Origin: Botrytis cinerea B05.10
Taxonomy: Eukaryota > Ascomycota > Leotiomycetes > Helotiales > Sclerotiniaceae
DNA length: 64,000 bases
Reading direction: 5' to 3'
Assembly: GCF_000143535.2 (NCBI RefSeq)
Contig: NC_037311.1
Coordinates: 1,674,001 to 1,738,000 of the forward strand
Made by a program: the position numbers and the translations under genes
Shown here: in pieces, positions 1 through 11,023 of the stretch
How the letters are laid out: every line of letters starts with the position of its first letter
How positions within the stretch are numbered: position 1 is the first letter of the stretch
Notes under the pieces: generated by a model
Told to the model about the DNA's origin: nothing
Database searches by the model: none
What the model saw: the letters and a program-made list of their open reading frames with translations, nothing else

Positions 1-581
1 GATTGCTTGATGTATGGTCATTCAATCATTGTTTCATTATTTCAACCTCCGCGTTACTTGTTTCAAGAAGGACAAGTAGCTCATTGTCCATGCTGAGATG
101 TACTTTTACACGTATCACCATTCATGTTGGGTTGAGTACTGCCTATGGTCAGTTTATTCCGTTCCCGCCCAATGTTTGAGTTTGAAAACCTACGTGTTAC
201 ACTATATACCACAAACACAACGGTGGAAAGAAACAAATTTTTCCAATATTTGTCGCCAAGCTAGGGGTAGTCAACTGGTAGAATAGGTGCTTTTCTAGTC
301 TGAAATGGTTTACAACAAGTTGCACGTGAAATCCTGAAAAATTCTGACTGATAATATTTTCTTTGTCGTGAAAGTTTAGACATAGTTTGAAGAACACAGC
401 AGATTTATTGCATTTGCGGATGTATTCCTGGTGGTATAGTGGGAGATCTGTCGCCTAGGAGCAGAAGATATGAACACAGCCGTAATTTCCAGGCACACTA
501 CAACCCATTAGGATATTGACACACTCAATTAAACATTTAAGTAATTATTGGCTGCAATTCCGGGAAGAGTGAGATACCCGA
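1..581. other. Intergenic, no gene seen
   Basis: Only short unsupported reading frames are present. No domain, RNA gene or repeat family was recognised. The right end is probably the upstream region of the decayed gene that begins near 582. Confidence 0.5.
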
Positions 582-2504
582 ATGGCGATATCTGGTATAA
601 TCAACAACTCGGGTTTTGCAGGTGTTGCCTGGTAAGAATTATATTTGACATGGATGTAATCCCGCCCTCTTTCTTTAACAAAGAGATATTGGTTAGTTGA
701 CGAGTGATTTGGGTTCTATTGTTTTCTTAAATTTTGCCAGGAGTAGTTGCTTTTCCACAAAGAAAACGCAGCATATATCAATTTCCAGGTCCAAGTCGAG
801 CAATGCAAGCGCAATTCCCGCTACCTCCGGTCACTTCACCTCCTTATCCTCGTTACCCTTCTTAGCATTAACTCTCTTGCCTATAATTTCCCCTTCAATT
901 CAAAAAGATTCTTCCCCAAGAGATATCAACATGGCAGGAGAAAACCCGAAAGTTGCTGCTTGGCTCCCTCGAGCGGCTTTGAAATACTGAGAATGTGACC
1001 CAGGTGGTGTCAAACAGTTCTAAAGTCAAATTCTACTCTAGATGGTTTCCAAATCTTATGCTGATGAAGGCTTTAATACCCCAAAAAATTCATTATCACG
1101 GCATCAATCGCTTGAAAGAGCAAGTTCTCACTAATAAGCTCGGCAGGTCAATTTAAACTGGACCTGGTGATAGTGATAGAGATGGCACAAATGATCAAGG
1201 TGATAAAAAGGCTAATATATTGATCAACCAGGATACTCCTAATATTCAATGATGGGCCTGAGCAGAATGATAAGCTGGATAGCCCAAAAGCAAAAGCAAT
1301 ATAGGTAAATCAAAAAAAGGAAGAGGCAAAGGAGAGGAAGAATGTAGGAAAGAGGATAGTGGAGTTGACGGAGATAATGCTTTTGAAGATGTGGCCAAAG
1401 ATGAGCCAGAAAAAGAGGCACAGGAGAGCCATGGTAAAAGTAATGGAGAAGAGAGAGCAGGTAGCAAAGAGGAGGGAGATATGGAAGGAAGTGGTGCTTA
1501 GGAGAGAGGTTCAGCATGTAACAACGATGTGGGAGAATGATAAAGAAACCCAACAAACAGGTACACGACAAGAGATTGATCAAGAGGAGAACGACAATGA
1601 GTCAAGAAGAAGGTAATAAAGGAAAGAATCACGAAAACCGATCAAGAAAAAAGACGGAGACAAGGAGGGAGTTCGTGAAGAAGATAACGGCAAAGGGGGT
1701 GAAGATGACGAAACAGGGGTTAGTAGTGCTCAGGAAGGAAACTCGGACAAGCAGAATGAAGAGCAAGAAGATCTAATGGGTACAAGCGAGCAAAGAGAAG
1801 ATCTAGGGGGAGATTACTCGAAGGGGAGCAACTCAAAAAGAGACAACCCAAAAGGACACAAGTCAAAGGTAAACGATCCAGAGGGAGGATATCCAAGAAT
1901 TATGCAATCCCGAGGGAGACGTTTCGGATGAAAACAATCAAACTGAGAACAGTAATGCGGCAAATTATTCAGGAGAAAACGAAAGAGGTCAAAACGATCA
2001 AGGAGAGTATAGCGAAAATGAAAATGAAGAGGCAATTAATGGACGGGGCCAAGAGGGTGATAGCGAGGGAGATGATCGAAAGGGGAAAGATAAAGGAAAA
2101 GTGAAGGAGGAAAGAAGAGTATAGATACACAGGAAGACCAAGAAAAGGACAATCAGGGTGAATATAGAGATAGAAATAACGCAGAGGGAGATGAAACGGA
2201 GGGAGACTAGGAAGGAGGGCACAACCAAGTTAAAGAAGAGGGTGACCCACAAAACAAAGACGATGACCAGAATGAGCAACAACAAATTGATACTGGTAAT
2301 ACTGAAACGGGAAGCGAGGGAGAATACGATACAAAAGATCAGAAAGTAGATGATCAAGGAGGAGATGACCAAGCGAAAATGATCAAGGGGGGCGACAATC
2401 AGGGAGGTGCTAATTAAGGAGATAATAGAGGTGGTGATGAAGGAGGGACTAATGACAATGGGAAAGATGGCGGTGATGGAAATGACGAAGGTGGAGAAGA
2501 TTAA
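582..2504 (+). pseudogene. Decayed gene for an acidic, low-complexity (G/D/E/N/Q-rich) protein
   Basis: A possible first exon (582-631, starting MAISGIINN) ends at a GTAAG donor; an intron 632-740 leads to a frame that runs to about 988. There a one-base slip moves the reading into another frame, which continues with ordinary sequence (for example FYSRWFPNL) and then, from about 1168, into hydrophilic sequence rich in Gly, Asp, Glu, Asn, Gln and Lys. That composition carries on to the TAA at 2502-2504, but the frame bearing it changes several times: frame 2 near 1361, frames 0 and 1 near 1530-1660, frame 0 to about 1910, frame 1 from 1912, frame 0 from 2118. In-frame stops interrupt the last block at about 2208 (TAG in a GACxAGGAA context) and about 2416 (TAA in AATxAAGGA), consistent with C-to-T changes of CAG and CAA. 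The family is not recognised. A real but fast-evolving or mis-sequenced gene is the alternative. Confidence 0.6.
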
Positions 2505-3035
2505 GTACTTTTCAAAACGTAAGGCGACATGCAGCTATGGTTTAAGTATTGGAGTATTTTTACTTTATTTTCCCCATGTTACTGATAGTTTTGCATAGTC
2601 AAGTAAATCGCAATTAGAATCTTTTTGAATATTTTTGGTCATGATACTAATATTCAAATTCGAGCAGTAAACCCAGAATGATCTATGGACCAGCAGAACT
2701 GGCTTTTTGTGCTATTTTTTTGAATAACATGTCATGTTTACATCCCCAGAAACACATCATTCATTATTCAGGCATCAACTTTCTACAAATCCATTCTGGT
2801 TGCTCTGGGCTTGACGCTTTTACTAAACAACGTAAGAATAACATGTAAAGATGGTCGCGCAACCATCTCGATTTTCAAATCACCAAGAACAATAATAATC
2901 GTCTGCAAATGCCATGAGAAAAGACCGTTGTATTTCATTTGCTACCTAGATCCGTATTCAGATACCAATAAAGAGTGTATTGAATTCCAACAATTTGAAA
3001 CCAGGCTACTCGCTACCAGATAATTCTCGTGCAAT
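2505..3035. other. Intergenic, AT-rich, no gene seen
   Basis: It lies between the decayed gene and the 3' end of the lectin gene. One 70-codon open frame (2811-3023) has no recognisable features. It probably includes the lectin 3' UTR on the minus strand. Confidence 0.5.
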
Positions 3036-3693
3036 TTACTTGGCATCAAAATACCATTTCTGGTTGTCCTCATTCTTTGTAGTTGCAGAGAGAATATCAG
3101 CTCCGCTCTGGGTGCCAAAGTCTTTCACGGAAAGTTGACCACGGCTGGAAATCTTGTTGTTGATACTGTGATTTTAATGTCAGCTATCTGGACTATTGAA
3201 TTGATCAAGGTGAGGTGAATAGAGTGATACTCACGTGAAGACTTGGTAGCCATTGGTTGTTGAGGCCTTGATAGTCCAGCGGGCAGACTGATCAGTTGGG
3301 GAGATTTGAGGAGTAGAGGCAATCTTGTTGTCGCCTACCATTATTGGATTAGCATATGAATCACCCGCTGAAGCTTATTCCTATAACACTTACCGGTGGC
3401 GGTGAGGAAGAAACCGCTGCGGACATTGATGATCAAATACTCAGCGTTCTCACCAGAGCCAGCAACGAGTGCAACCTGCCACTTGGCATTATCGCTTGGT
3501 GTGTTACCACGAGCGCTGCAATTCCCAGTAGCATTAGTTATTGTCTTCTGCAATGTGTCAGGACGATTTGCAAATAAACTTACTATGTTCTGACATCTGC
3601 TCCAGGTGTGAGCAAACCCTCCCAGGCATTGAGGTTGAGAGTTGGAGCCTGGTATGGCACAATCTCGTAGGTACCGACGCCGTTGAAAACCAT
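3036..3693 (-). CDS. Ricin-B-like beta-trefoil lectin, sclerotial agglutinin (SSA) type
   Basis: Four exons (3584-3693, 3394-3515, 3235-3334, 3036-3165) joined by introns of 68, 59 and 69 bp give a 153-residue protein. It starts MVFNGVGTYEIVPYQAP and ends DNQKWYFDAK. It shows the repeating beta-trefoil pattern (AKWQVALVAGSG, ARWTIKASTT, NQKWYFDAK: W-containing repeats like the QxW motif). Length and many segments match, from memory, the Sclerotinia sclerotiorum agglutinin, a galactose/GalNAc-binding lectin of sclerotia. There is no signal peptide, so it is probably cytoplasmic and released on damage; such fungal lectins are thought to serve storage or defence against feeders. It has only the carbohydrate-binding fold; there is no catalytic toxin domain. 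The neighbours do not suggest a pathway. The ATG is the only one that preserves the conserved N-terminus. Confidence 0.93.
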
Positions 3694-5075
3694 ATTGAAT
3701 GATGATATGTGTGAGTTGCTAGAAAAACTTGATTTGAGTGTTGTTTGTTGCTGTAAGAAGTAGATGAGTAGTGAGGAATGTAAATCAAATCTTGGTCTGG
3801 ATATGCTCGACTTAAATATTCATCCTCTTGACCTTTGACGGCTATAATGGTGCGGGGTCCTTCACTTTCTGTGGTTCGGTGGCTGGCTGTGATATGGCTA
3901 ATGGTAGTCTTTGTGAAAGACACAAGCTCTTGAGTGATACATCGATGGACTCTTTATTGGAATGGCTTGATAGTTGCGTCCTGATCGATCACATATTGCT
4001 GCAATCAAAAAAAGAACGACATGCTCAAACGGCTTTCCAGCATAGCCAAGCACGCCGTGAAAACACGTTCACGCACTTTTGCGCAAAATCACCCAATTAT
4101 GATGCCATATCACATTAACGAATTCAGCTCAGAATCACAGCCAAGTTTCAGCGATCATATCAATCCTCCAAGATCATAGGCCTTGGTAGAGGAGTAATTT
4201 AGTAACCAGAATTTAGCGATGTTACATGAGTGCGGGGTATTTGAAGAGGCGTAGCTGGAAATTTCATGTGAATCAACTTGAACAAGTGGGGTTGTTTAAA
4301 GATTCGTTATAGGTGTCAATTGGGGTATCAAATTGCTGTGCTTGGACTATATGCATTTAATACGAGTTTGTAAACATTTTATTGCAGCGGGGTAGAATGG
4401 AGCTGAAAACACCTATCTCAAATCACGACTCTCATTGGCAAACGTCCAACTGCCCCTCATTTTCGTAGTTTAGAATGAACTTGCTCGTATAAAAAAAACA
4501 AGTAGAGTCAGTGTAGAAAGATAGATCAAAAACTACCACAAGTAACTCTTTAGATTGCATTTAGGCCAAAAGATAATTCGGATCACTTTCGCGCGTGGAG
4601 AGCATACTACAGCAGATTGAGCCGTGGGAGCCTTAATCTATTGTAAAACATACGTTGAAAATGTCTCTGTTGTGTAGCTGACAGCGACGGGATTGCAGCC
4701 ATGCAGTGAAACAGTGGGGGTACTGACTTTGGGAAATTGTGTGCAACGTAATGCACGAAAAGCTGTCGCCATGCTGATGACTCTCATACATCTAGATGTA
4801 GTATAGACATCTTTCCAGACTCCAGACTTTCACTATCGCGCTCATCGGAGCATACCGTATATTGCGTCTATCATATTGAACGTCTCAATATCCCTCCTCA
4901 CTCAAACCACCTTAGACTTCCTTAAATGATACAACTGTTTTCAGCGGACGCCATTTCGTATCTGCAAAATTATGTGGGATTCTGAGAGATTCCAGGCTGA
5001 TGGTTTAGGCAATATGAGATTGTTTTGTGTTCCATCCAGCGCATAGCCAGGACGTGAGGTTAATTAATTAACGAT
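3694..5075. other. Intergenic, no gene seen
   Basis: The left end is the presumed promoter of the lectin gene. An open frame of 96 codons (3828-4118, plus) and smaller ones show no coding signature. No repeat family was recognised. Confidence 0.5.
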
Positions 5076-5693
5076 CTATTCCTGATACGTCGGAGGGTGC
5101 AGCTTTGAATGCGAATGAAATTTTATACCGTCGATAAAATGTAGCGTACCTTGTCTGGAGGTTGCATTTATGGTGGTTATACATAAAGGATAAAGAGCAT
5201 TATGTCGTTGGCGCGCTTGTCGTGATGACAATTTATGGCCGACTGTAACCGCATGGAGCACACTGGGACCTGCTTTCATCGATTTGTCTTGGGATTGCGG
5301 GGAATGGTCTCGTACCACAAACGATTTGCCATCGATGATTTTGTAAGAAATGGAAGAGACCGAAAAGTTGTGCCGGCCTTGCAGCACACCTTGCCAATGC
5401 AGTATATCAAATAGCTTTAGGTCGTCTCTTTTCGGTACAATACACCAATTCAAAAGTATACGTAACCGTGGACCTTCCCCGCCATGATTTAGTATGTATA
5501 AGGAAAATGATTTGGAACATATCAGAAGGGAGAGCATTCGTGAAATAGTATCGATTCGGTGTATGTCGTAACGATGTAGAAGAGACATTGACATTCTCTT
5601 AGAAAGAAGTACCAGCCAGCTGCTGTATAGTGCTACCAAATATGAGATAGGAACCTCAATAGCTACGGTTTTAAGCATGAAGTATGAATTCAA
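5076..5693 (-). CDS. Orphan open reading frame, 205 codons, doubtful
   Basis: A single uninterrupted frame encodes a basic protein rich in Ser, His and Leu with a hydrophobic N-terminal segment (VPISYLVALYSSWLVLL, about residues 14-30). No family or motif was recognised, and there are no clear splice-linked extensions on either side. It is long for a chance frame in AT-rich DNA but composition and codon use give no firm support. It could be a fragment of an old gene or spurious. Confidence 0.25.
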   Translation of the reverse strand: MNSYFMLKTVAIEVPISYLVALYSSWLVLLSKRMSMSLLHRYDIHRIDTISRMLSLLICSKSFSLYILNHGGEGPRLRILLNWCIVPKRDDLKLFDILHWQGVLQGRHNFSVSSISYKIIDGKSFVVRDHSPQSQDKSMKAGPSVLHAVTVGHKLSSRQARQRHNALYPLCITTINATSRQGTLHFIDGIKFHSHSKLHPPTYQE

Positions 5694-6471
5694 GATTTGA
5701 CCATGATGAAATCAGAATATCAGGTTTGATAATCTGCACCCAAGATTCTTGTCTGTTGAGATATTCCCCCAACGGCCATCACTGATGGACTTCTTTATCA
5801 TGACACTTGTCAGTTTAGCATAAAATAAAGCACGCCTTGAATAGAATCAATGGAATCGATCCAATATCTCAACTTTTAACCCGAGGAGGCGAACTACAGC
5901 CCCGAAAAGCCCTCCGTATTGCTGGATGTCGAACAGCTCGCCGCCAAAAACGAGGCATCAAATGCTGTGCTTTGTTAGAATATGGAATACTCTTGAGCTC
6001 CATTTAAATTTGCATAGATGGACAGAGAGCGAGCCAAATAAGTGTTCCCAGATATACCTATCTGGCAGTCCTTCAATCCCTTGCATTCGTTTGTGAAGTA
6101 AGAATAGCAAACCCATTCACTCCCTGACAATTGTGTTTCTCTTATCTTATCTTATCTCTTCCGCTCAACCACGTACTCCCATATGAAAAATAGTTGCTGA
6201 CTTGCCATTTTTACAAGCCTAATAATCACTACCATTAGAAAATGACAAGTCCATCATTGAAAGTCATCCTCACACTCCAAAAAGCAAGACCCTCTGAATA
6301 TTTTTTCCATTTTAATAAAAGCAGCGCCCCTTTCCCCCACTCGCCTAGCCCGCACGCAAAGTTTTCACCACTCACACCACCAAAGATTCAATCTGCCATC
6401 ACTCCCTCAATTCTCAACTACTTTCGATGATTGTTGCATCAAAATGAAGTTTTTGAAAAGAGCAAAAAAAT
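5694..6471. other. Intergenic, no gene seen
   Basis: It lies between the doubtful ORF and the tRNA gene. A 62-codon frame at 6242-6430 is unsupported. Pyrimidine-rich patches (for example near 6130-6180) are unassigned. Confidence 0.45.
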
Positions 6472-6574
6472 TGATCACTGGCGGTTTCGAACCGCCGACC
6501 TTGGCGTGCCAAACCCAACTGAATGAACAGAACAGATATTAGCACCACGCTCTAACCAACTGAGCTAAGCGACC
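6472..6574 (-). tRNA. tRNA-Ile (anticodon AAT) with a 29-nt intron
   Basis: Read on the minus strand, the acceptor 5' half GGTCGCT pairs with AGTGATC. The D-arm GCTC...GAGC, anticodon stem TGGTG/CGCCA and T-arm GGCGG-TTCGAAC-CCGCC are all present. The anticodon loop is CTAATAA (anticodon AAT), interrupted after position 37 by 29 nt of intron, the normal site for nuclear tRNA introns. The discriminator base is A; no CCA is encoded, as expected for a eukaryote. Box A and box B are both intact. Confidence 0.95.
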
Positions 6575-8275
6575 GATTGTGGTTATTTGATGGACGTTTG
6601 GCTTTTAAGATAATATATATTTGTAAATTCATGTATGCAGGATAGAAAAGTGTGGAATGTGTGTGATTGTGGTGGGATGATCGCTGGTGGAGTCTGGAGA
6701 CTAGACGGTGTACTCCGAACCAAGCCGGGCACTATTAGTGGGGTTGGTCTCCCGTTCCGGAGAGCGGACTGCTCCTACTACTCTATGTAGAGTCTAGGTG
6801 TTTAGAAGTGGTATGTTGAGTGAATGAAGCTGTATGTAGTATGCACTAGAGATTTGACTCTTTGAATTAGACAGGACCTACCGAGCCGCGATTCAACTAA
6901 GAACCTATCATAATAAGAAAAAGAGATTACGGGTGACGTTGACAATAGCATCCATATTAGAACTTGTAAGACGCTACAAAGTTACAACTTGTCTACCTCT
7001 AATGCCCGTCCGCTAAGCTTCGGAATTATACTTGACGATTACTATTAGACGGACATGAGATAAGACAGACTCATAATCACCGGCACGGACATCTCAAAGT
7101 GTCAATGTAAGACCATAACAAACAATCATACATGCAGCAATTATCCATTTCCATGTCCAAACATTCTCGCAGACGGACATCCTTTCCTCCCAATCCATGT
7201 CTACTAATAAGCTCATCATTTCAATACTGGATAAACCAATCAACCAGCTAAAACCTCAAAATAGCCGTTCCCCGTCCCGACATTTTACACTAATATTGCA
7301 TTATCACCAACCTACAGCCAACAAAAAAGCTCCAAAGATAAGGGTATCCCGCAGATATAAATAGAAACAACCCATACATACATACATACATGCATAATAC
7401 ATACATGACCAAGACCCCCATTCGTACAACCAACATACATATATATCCCGAACAATCCCATGTAATTTCCTCCCGCAGCAGCCACCACCTGACTCGGCAG
7501 TTTTTGAATTCCCGTAATTTTCAAGGGAGGGAAGGAGTCTCGAATATCGATTGTCGAAACAATACTGTATGACTTGCCCAATCATGAGGGCTATTACACC
7601 AATATATATGAAATTGATGATAAAATCAGCATGCATATCATATCACCAAGTCACACAAGAAGATGTCTGATTTGTGTAAATTTTGGTATCTTTATTGTAT
7701 ACTATTTCATCTCATCTCAATTCATAATACATGACCAAAATTTCATGAGCCTCTCCTACCAATTCAATTTTCAACCTCATCTTCATACAAATTGAATTAT
7801 CTCGCCCCACAGCACTCTTTCTCCTCGACACATTTGTATAACCATTTCAACCATCAAGATTGAAATGGATTATTAACCCCATAATTGCCTATTCGTCCAA
7901 ACCACCCAACCTCTTTCTTACTAGTCCAAGCCTAAAATACATAAAAGTACATGGCGTAAAAATCCTCGCCTTCGTTTCGTATGTGAAAGTCTCTTTCTAA
8001 ATATTAAGTCATGAAGAATGTATGTAATGGTTATCAAGAATGAAAAAGACGCAAAAACCGCCTGCCGTGCTGCGTCGTGCTTATTTCGTGAATGTGAACA
8101 TTATGTTTGAAATAGAATACAAGGGGAAAAGGATAAAAGAGGAAAATGAAATGGTTTAAACAAAAGAAAAGATTTAGATGTACAGTGCTAGAAAGAAGAA
8201 AATTGGTATCATGAACGCCGTAGTAAGAATGAAAATTCTCATTTACGATTGAGAATTCGTCAGGAAAGTGAGGGC
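6575..8275. other. Intergenic; possible decayed insertion next to the tRNA
   Basis: About 6650-7130 differs in texture from its surroundings: it is GC-richer, contains short inverted pieces and an AGACGGACAT/CCGTCCG pairing, and starts about 80 bp from the tRNA-Ile 5' end. No terminal repeats or target duplication could be fixed. A short (CATA)n tract sits at 7376-7394. The rest, from about 7650, is AT-rich and probably holds the 3' UTR of the PH-domain gene. No coding region is supported. Confidence 0.4.
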
Positions 8276-11023
8276 CTAAACCTTCACTCCAATTTCCCTT
8301 CTCGAATTCACAAAAGAGGCTCCCCGGGTTCTTCCAATGGTACTTATAGCACTTCCAGGGGGCAAAGGAGGTAAAGCACAATCTGGAGGAGGAGCTGGAG
8401 GAGCACCATGCATAAGAGCTGGCAAGCTTCTTCTATTTGAAATAGACCTTCTGGATCCACCTCCTGGTGAAACCAAACCAGGGGAATAACTTGATTTGTG
8501 ATTGAGGGTGGAAGAGTGAGTCGTAGGAGCGAAAGATGAAGAATGTCGCTTTCGACGTGGAGTATTTGATGGTTCTTCAGCGATTGGTGGTTGATGGCCT
8601 GAGGAAGCAAGCATACTTCTTGGACGACGCTGTAGACTTTGCTTGACAGGAATTTCTGGAAGTGTTGCTAGGGGTTGAGCCGGAAATAGAGATTCTCTAA
8701 GGGTTGGTAATGACTCTTTATCATTCTTCCAGATGTTCTCAAAGGGTTTATCTTGAGTAGCTTTTGGGGAAAGTGGTTCGGGAAATTTGAATACACATGA
8801 TCCATTGGATTCCATAGGCGGCGGTGTAGTTTGACGAACTGCCTGCATACTAGAATGTCGTCGTAAATCTAGGTCGCGAACTTCTAATGCATTATTTGAT
8901 GGTGTAAAACTAGAGACACGTCGAGCGGACCTTAATTCTTTACTTGATAGCTTTCCAATTGGAGATCTTGCTAGAGAGCGTGAATTAGTATCCACAGTCG
9001 ATGATCTATTTCGTTGGAAACGCCGCTGTGAAGTTTCTGTAGAGGCAGCAGGTATTGGAACTCGTTTCGGTGATGTTGTATCCATAACAGGAGATAACGG
9101 TCTAGCCACGGAAAGTGCCGTTGGAGGTCCCTTTTTGGGTCTCTTTTGAGTCTCCATGGTTAGATTCATTGCAGGAAGCGACGGTCGTCTTTCCGCAACG
9201 GGACTCCTAGTTGAATATCTCTTACTCGAAGAGACAGGTACACTAAAATTTGGTGTTGCAGGTGATGGGCTTCTCATAGTTCGGGAAGACACACCGTAAC
9301 TTGATTGTCGTAAGGATTTTTGAGGAGTTTGAAGGTGAGACGATACTTGAGATACAGGATCCCGTACCACTTGAAGCGCTTGTAATGATCTTCTACGTTC
9401 AACGATCTCTGCAGCGTTTGGCCTTGCTCGTACTGCATCCAAGCACAAAGGAGATAGATCCTCCATGGTAGAAGTACTATCTCTGGTGGGTGATGTTGCT
9501 GGAGACGAAATGTAGGTTCGTTGATCGGATGAGCAATATGATAATCTATTGAAACTATCCCGAAACCCCTCCAAATTTTGTTCATATGAACTAGAACTAT
9601 TCGTAACTGATGCGCATCCGGTCATTGGTCTGTTAGCTGCTTCACTTTGGGCTTCGTGTAGTGACCAACGTGGAAGGGGTTCAGGTAAGGATATCTCCTC
9701 GATATTCTGTTCTTCTGGCTGCCAAGAGGGACGACGTTCACGCGGAGTTGACCATGGTAAAGCCAATTCTATATTTTGCCCTTCTGGTTGCTGCCACGAG
9801 GGGCGGCGATCACCAGAAGCTTGAGGTGGCGAGCATGGGATAGAAATTTGATCCGAGCCTCTTCTTTGGGCAAGATATCGATGACTTGGTTGACTCTTCA
9901 ATTCTGGTGGGTTCTCTTCTGTCTTCACAGTTCCGATTTCCGTAATCTGCTTTTTGCCTCCAAGTGTTTCAATTTCTTTCCTCAACACAGCAATCCAAGC
10001 ATCCATTTCTTCGGCGCTGTCTAAGACCAGCAGAAGGCTAGTAGCATTTCTCCGGTAATCTGCACTTCTGAATGCAAGTCTTGATAATAAAGACCTCGAG
10101 TCTGATGTTGGAACTCCATCTGCACTCATTGATTGAGATACTTGTAGTACCCAATGTTTTCCTGGAATTACGTCTGATGCAAAAGCTACAGACTCCTTGC
10201 CCAATTGAATCATCTTTTCTGGTAATCGATCGAAATTTCCTTCGCCTGGATATTGTAGAAGATAACCGGAAGTCACCAAGACAAAAATCTTTTGAGTCCA
10301 TTCACCTTTGGATATTGAACCTGACCTTTGCCTTTTATGTTTGATTATTATGTTCTTCCCATCTGGCCCGATTTCTGTTGTTTGTGCTATTTCATCTCGT
10401 AGGCTGGTATTCCTTTTGTGATTAGACATGCGAATAATGGCATCGGCTGATAAGGTTAAAGCGGAAAGACGAGCGTGCTTTACAGATTGAGGATAACTTT
10501 GGAATAATGGCGGTGGGTCAAATACCGAGGTTTTTTGGGTAGGTTTTGATGCAGGTTTGGCGGAAGTTTTGCCGTCCATGATCGATTTGGATCTAAGATT
10601 CAGACGAGATGGGGTCCTAGTGGCTCTCCCTGGTGTTGCTGGTGTAGTTGGAGACGATGATTCAGTTGCATTGCCCGTACCAAACTTTCGGAAAAACCCA
10701 TCTCCCACAGGACTTGTTATTGGACTCATTAGCTTTGGTGAAAGTGGCGTTGGTGATGTGATTGATGGAGCTGGTGTGTGTCGTTCAGACACTGGCGATA
10801 CCACGCTCTTTTCTGATTTATTGCGAGTGAAAATTCCTCGAAGACCACCTTTCGACTCCTTGCGTAGGACTTTTCGACCGCTCAAGGGAACTCTGCCTTC
10901 CTCTGAGTTGCTTGTATTTATTGGTGGCGGACGAACGCGACGACTGGGCGCAATGGACGATGATGACGATTCATCATTGCCAATGCTCTCTCCCATAGCA
11001 CCATTTCCCACATTTATTGACAT
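8276..11023 (-). CDS. PH-domain protein, 915 residues, mostly disordered
   Basis: One uninterrupted exon. Residues 1-235 are Ser/Pro/Thr-rich with basic patches. Residues about 238-353 form a pleckstrin-homology-like domain: the EWTQKIFVLVTSGYLLQY strand pattern opens it, and SLLLVLDSAEEMDAWIAVLRKEIE is the typical closing strand plus C-terminal helix with its conserved Trp. Residues about 360-915 are low-complexity, with many SP/TP sites and basic motifs, and end in a Pro-rich stretch. This is the architecture of fungal PH adaptors that bind phosphoinositides at the membrane and are controlled by phosphorylation; the exact partner is not evident. The start MSINVGNGAM is the first ATG of the frame. 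The opposite strand carries a 205-codon open frame (10557-11174) that is a shadow of the Ser/Arg-rich N-terminus. Confidence 0.92.
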   Translation of the reverse strand: MSINVGNGAMGESIGNDESSSSSIAPSRRVRPPPINTSNSEEGRVPLSGRKVLRKESKGGLRGIFTRNKSEKSVVSPVSERHTPAPSITSPTPLSPKLMSPITSPVGDGFFRKFGTGNATESSSPTTPATPGRATRTPSRLNLRSKSIMDGKTSAKPASKPTQKTSVFDPPPLFQSYPQSVKHARLSALTLSADAIIRMSNHKRNTSLRDEIAQTTEIGPDGKNIIIKHKRQRSGSISKGEWTQKIFVLVTSGYLLQYPGEGNFDRLPEKMIQLGKESVAFASDVIPGKHWVLQVSQSMSADGVPTSDSRSLLSRLAFRSADYRRNATSLLLVLDSAEEMDAWIAVLRKEIETLGGKKQITEIGTVKTEENPPELKSQPSHRYLAQRRGSDQISIPCSPPQASGDRRPSWQQPEGQNIELALPWSTPRERRPSWQPEEQNIEEISLPEPLPRWSLHEAQSEAANRPMTGCASVTNSSSSYEQNLEGFRDSFNRLSYCSSDQRTYISSPATSPTRDSTSTMEDLSPLCLDAVRARPNAAEIVERRRSLQALQVVRDPVSQVSSHLQTPQKSLRQSSYGVSSRTMRSPSPATPNFSVPVSSSKRYSTRSPVAERRPSLPAMNLTMETQKRPKKGPPTALSVARPLSPVMDTTSPKRVPIPAASTETSQRRFQRNRSSTVDTNSRSLARSPIGKLSSKELRSARRVSSFTPSNNALEVRDLDLRRHSSMQAVRQTTPPPMESNGSCVFKFPEPLSPKATQDKPFENIWKNDKESLPTLRESLFPAQPLATLPEIPVKQSLQRRPRSMLASSGHQPPIAEEPSNTPRRKRHSSSFAPTTHSSTLNHKSSYSPGLVSPGGGSRRSISNRRSLPALMHGAPPAPPPDCALPPLPPGSAISTIGRTRGASFVNSRREIGVKV

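Noticed and set aside
6690..6830. 5S rRNA gene on the minus strand
   Set aside because: Only short pieces (GTCCGCTC, CACCAGCGA) resemble fungal 5S; the spacing is wrong and the helices cannot be formed, so at most it is a relic.
7304..7636. 110-codon minus-strand frame rich in Tyr/Cys/Met
   Set aside because: It runs through a (CATA)n tract and lacks any coding signature.
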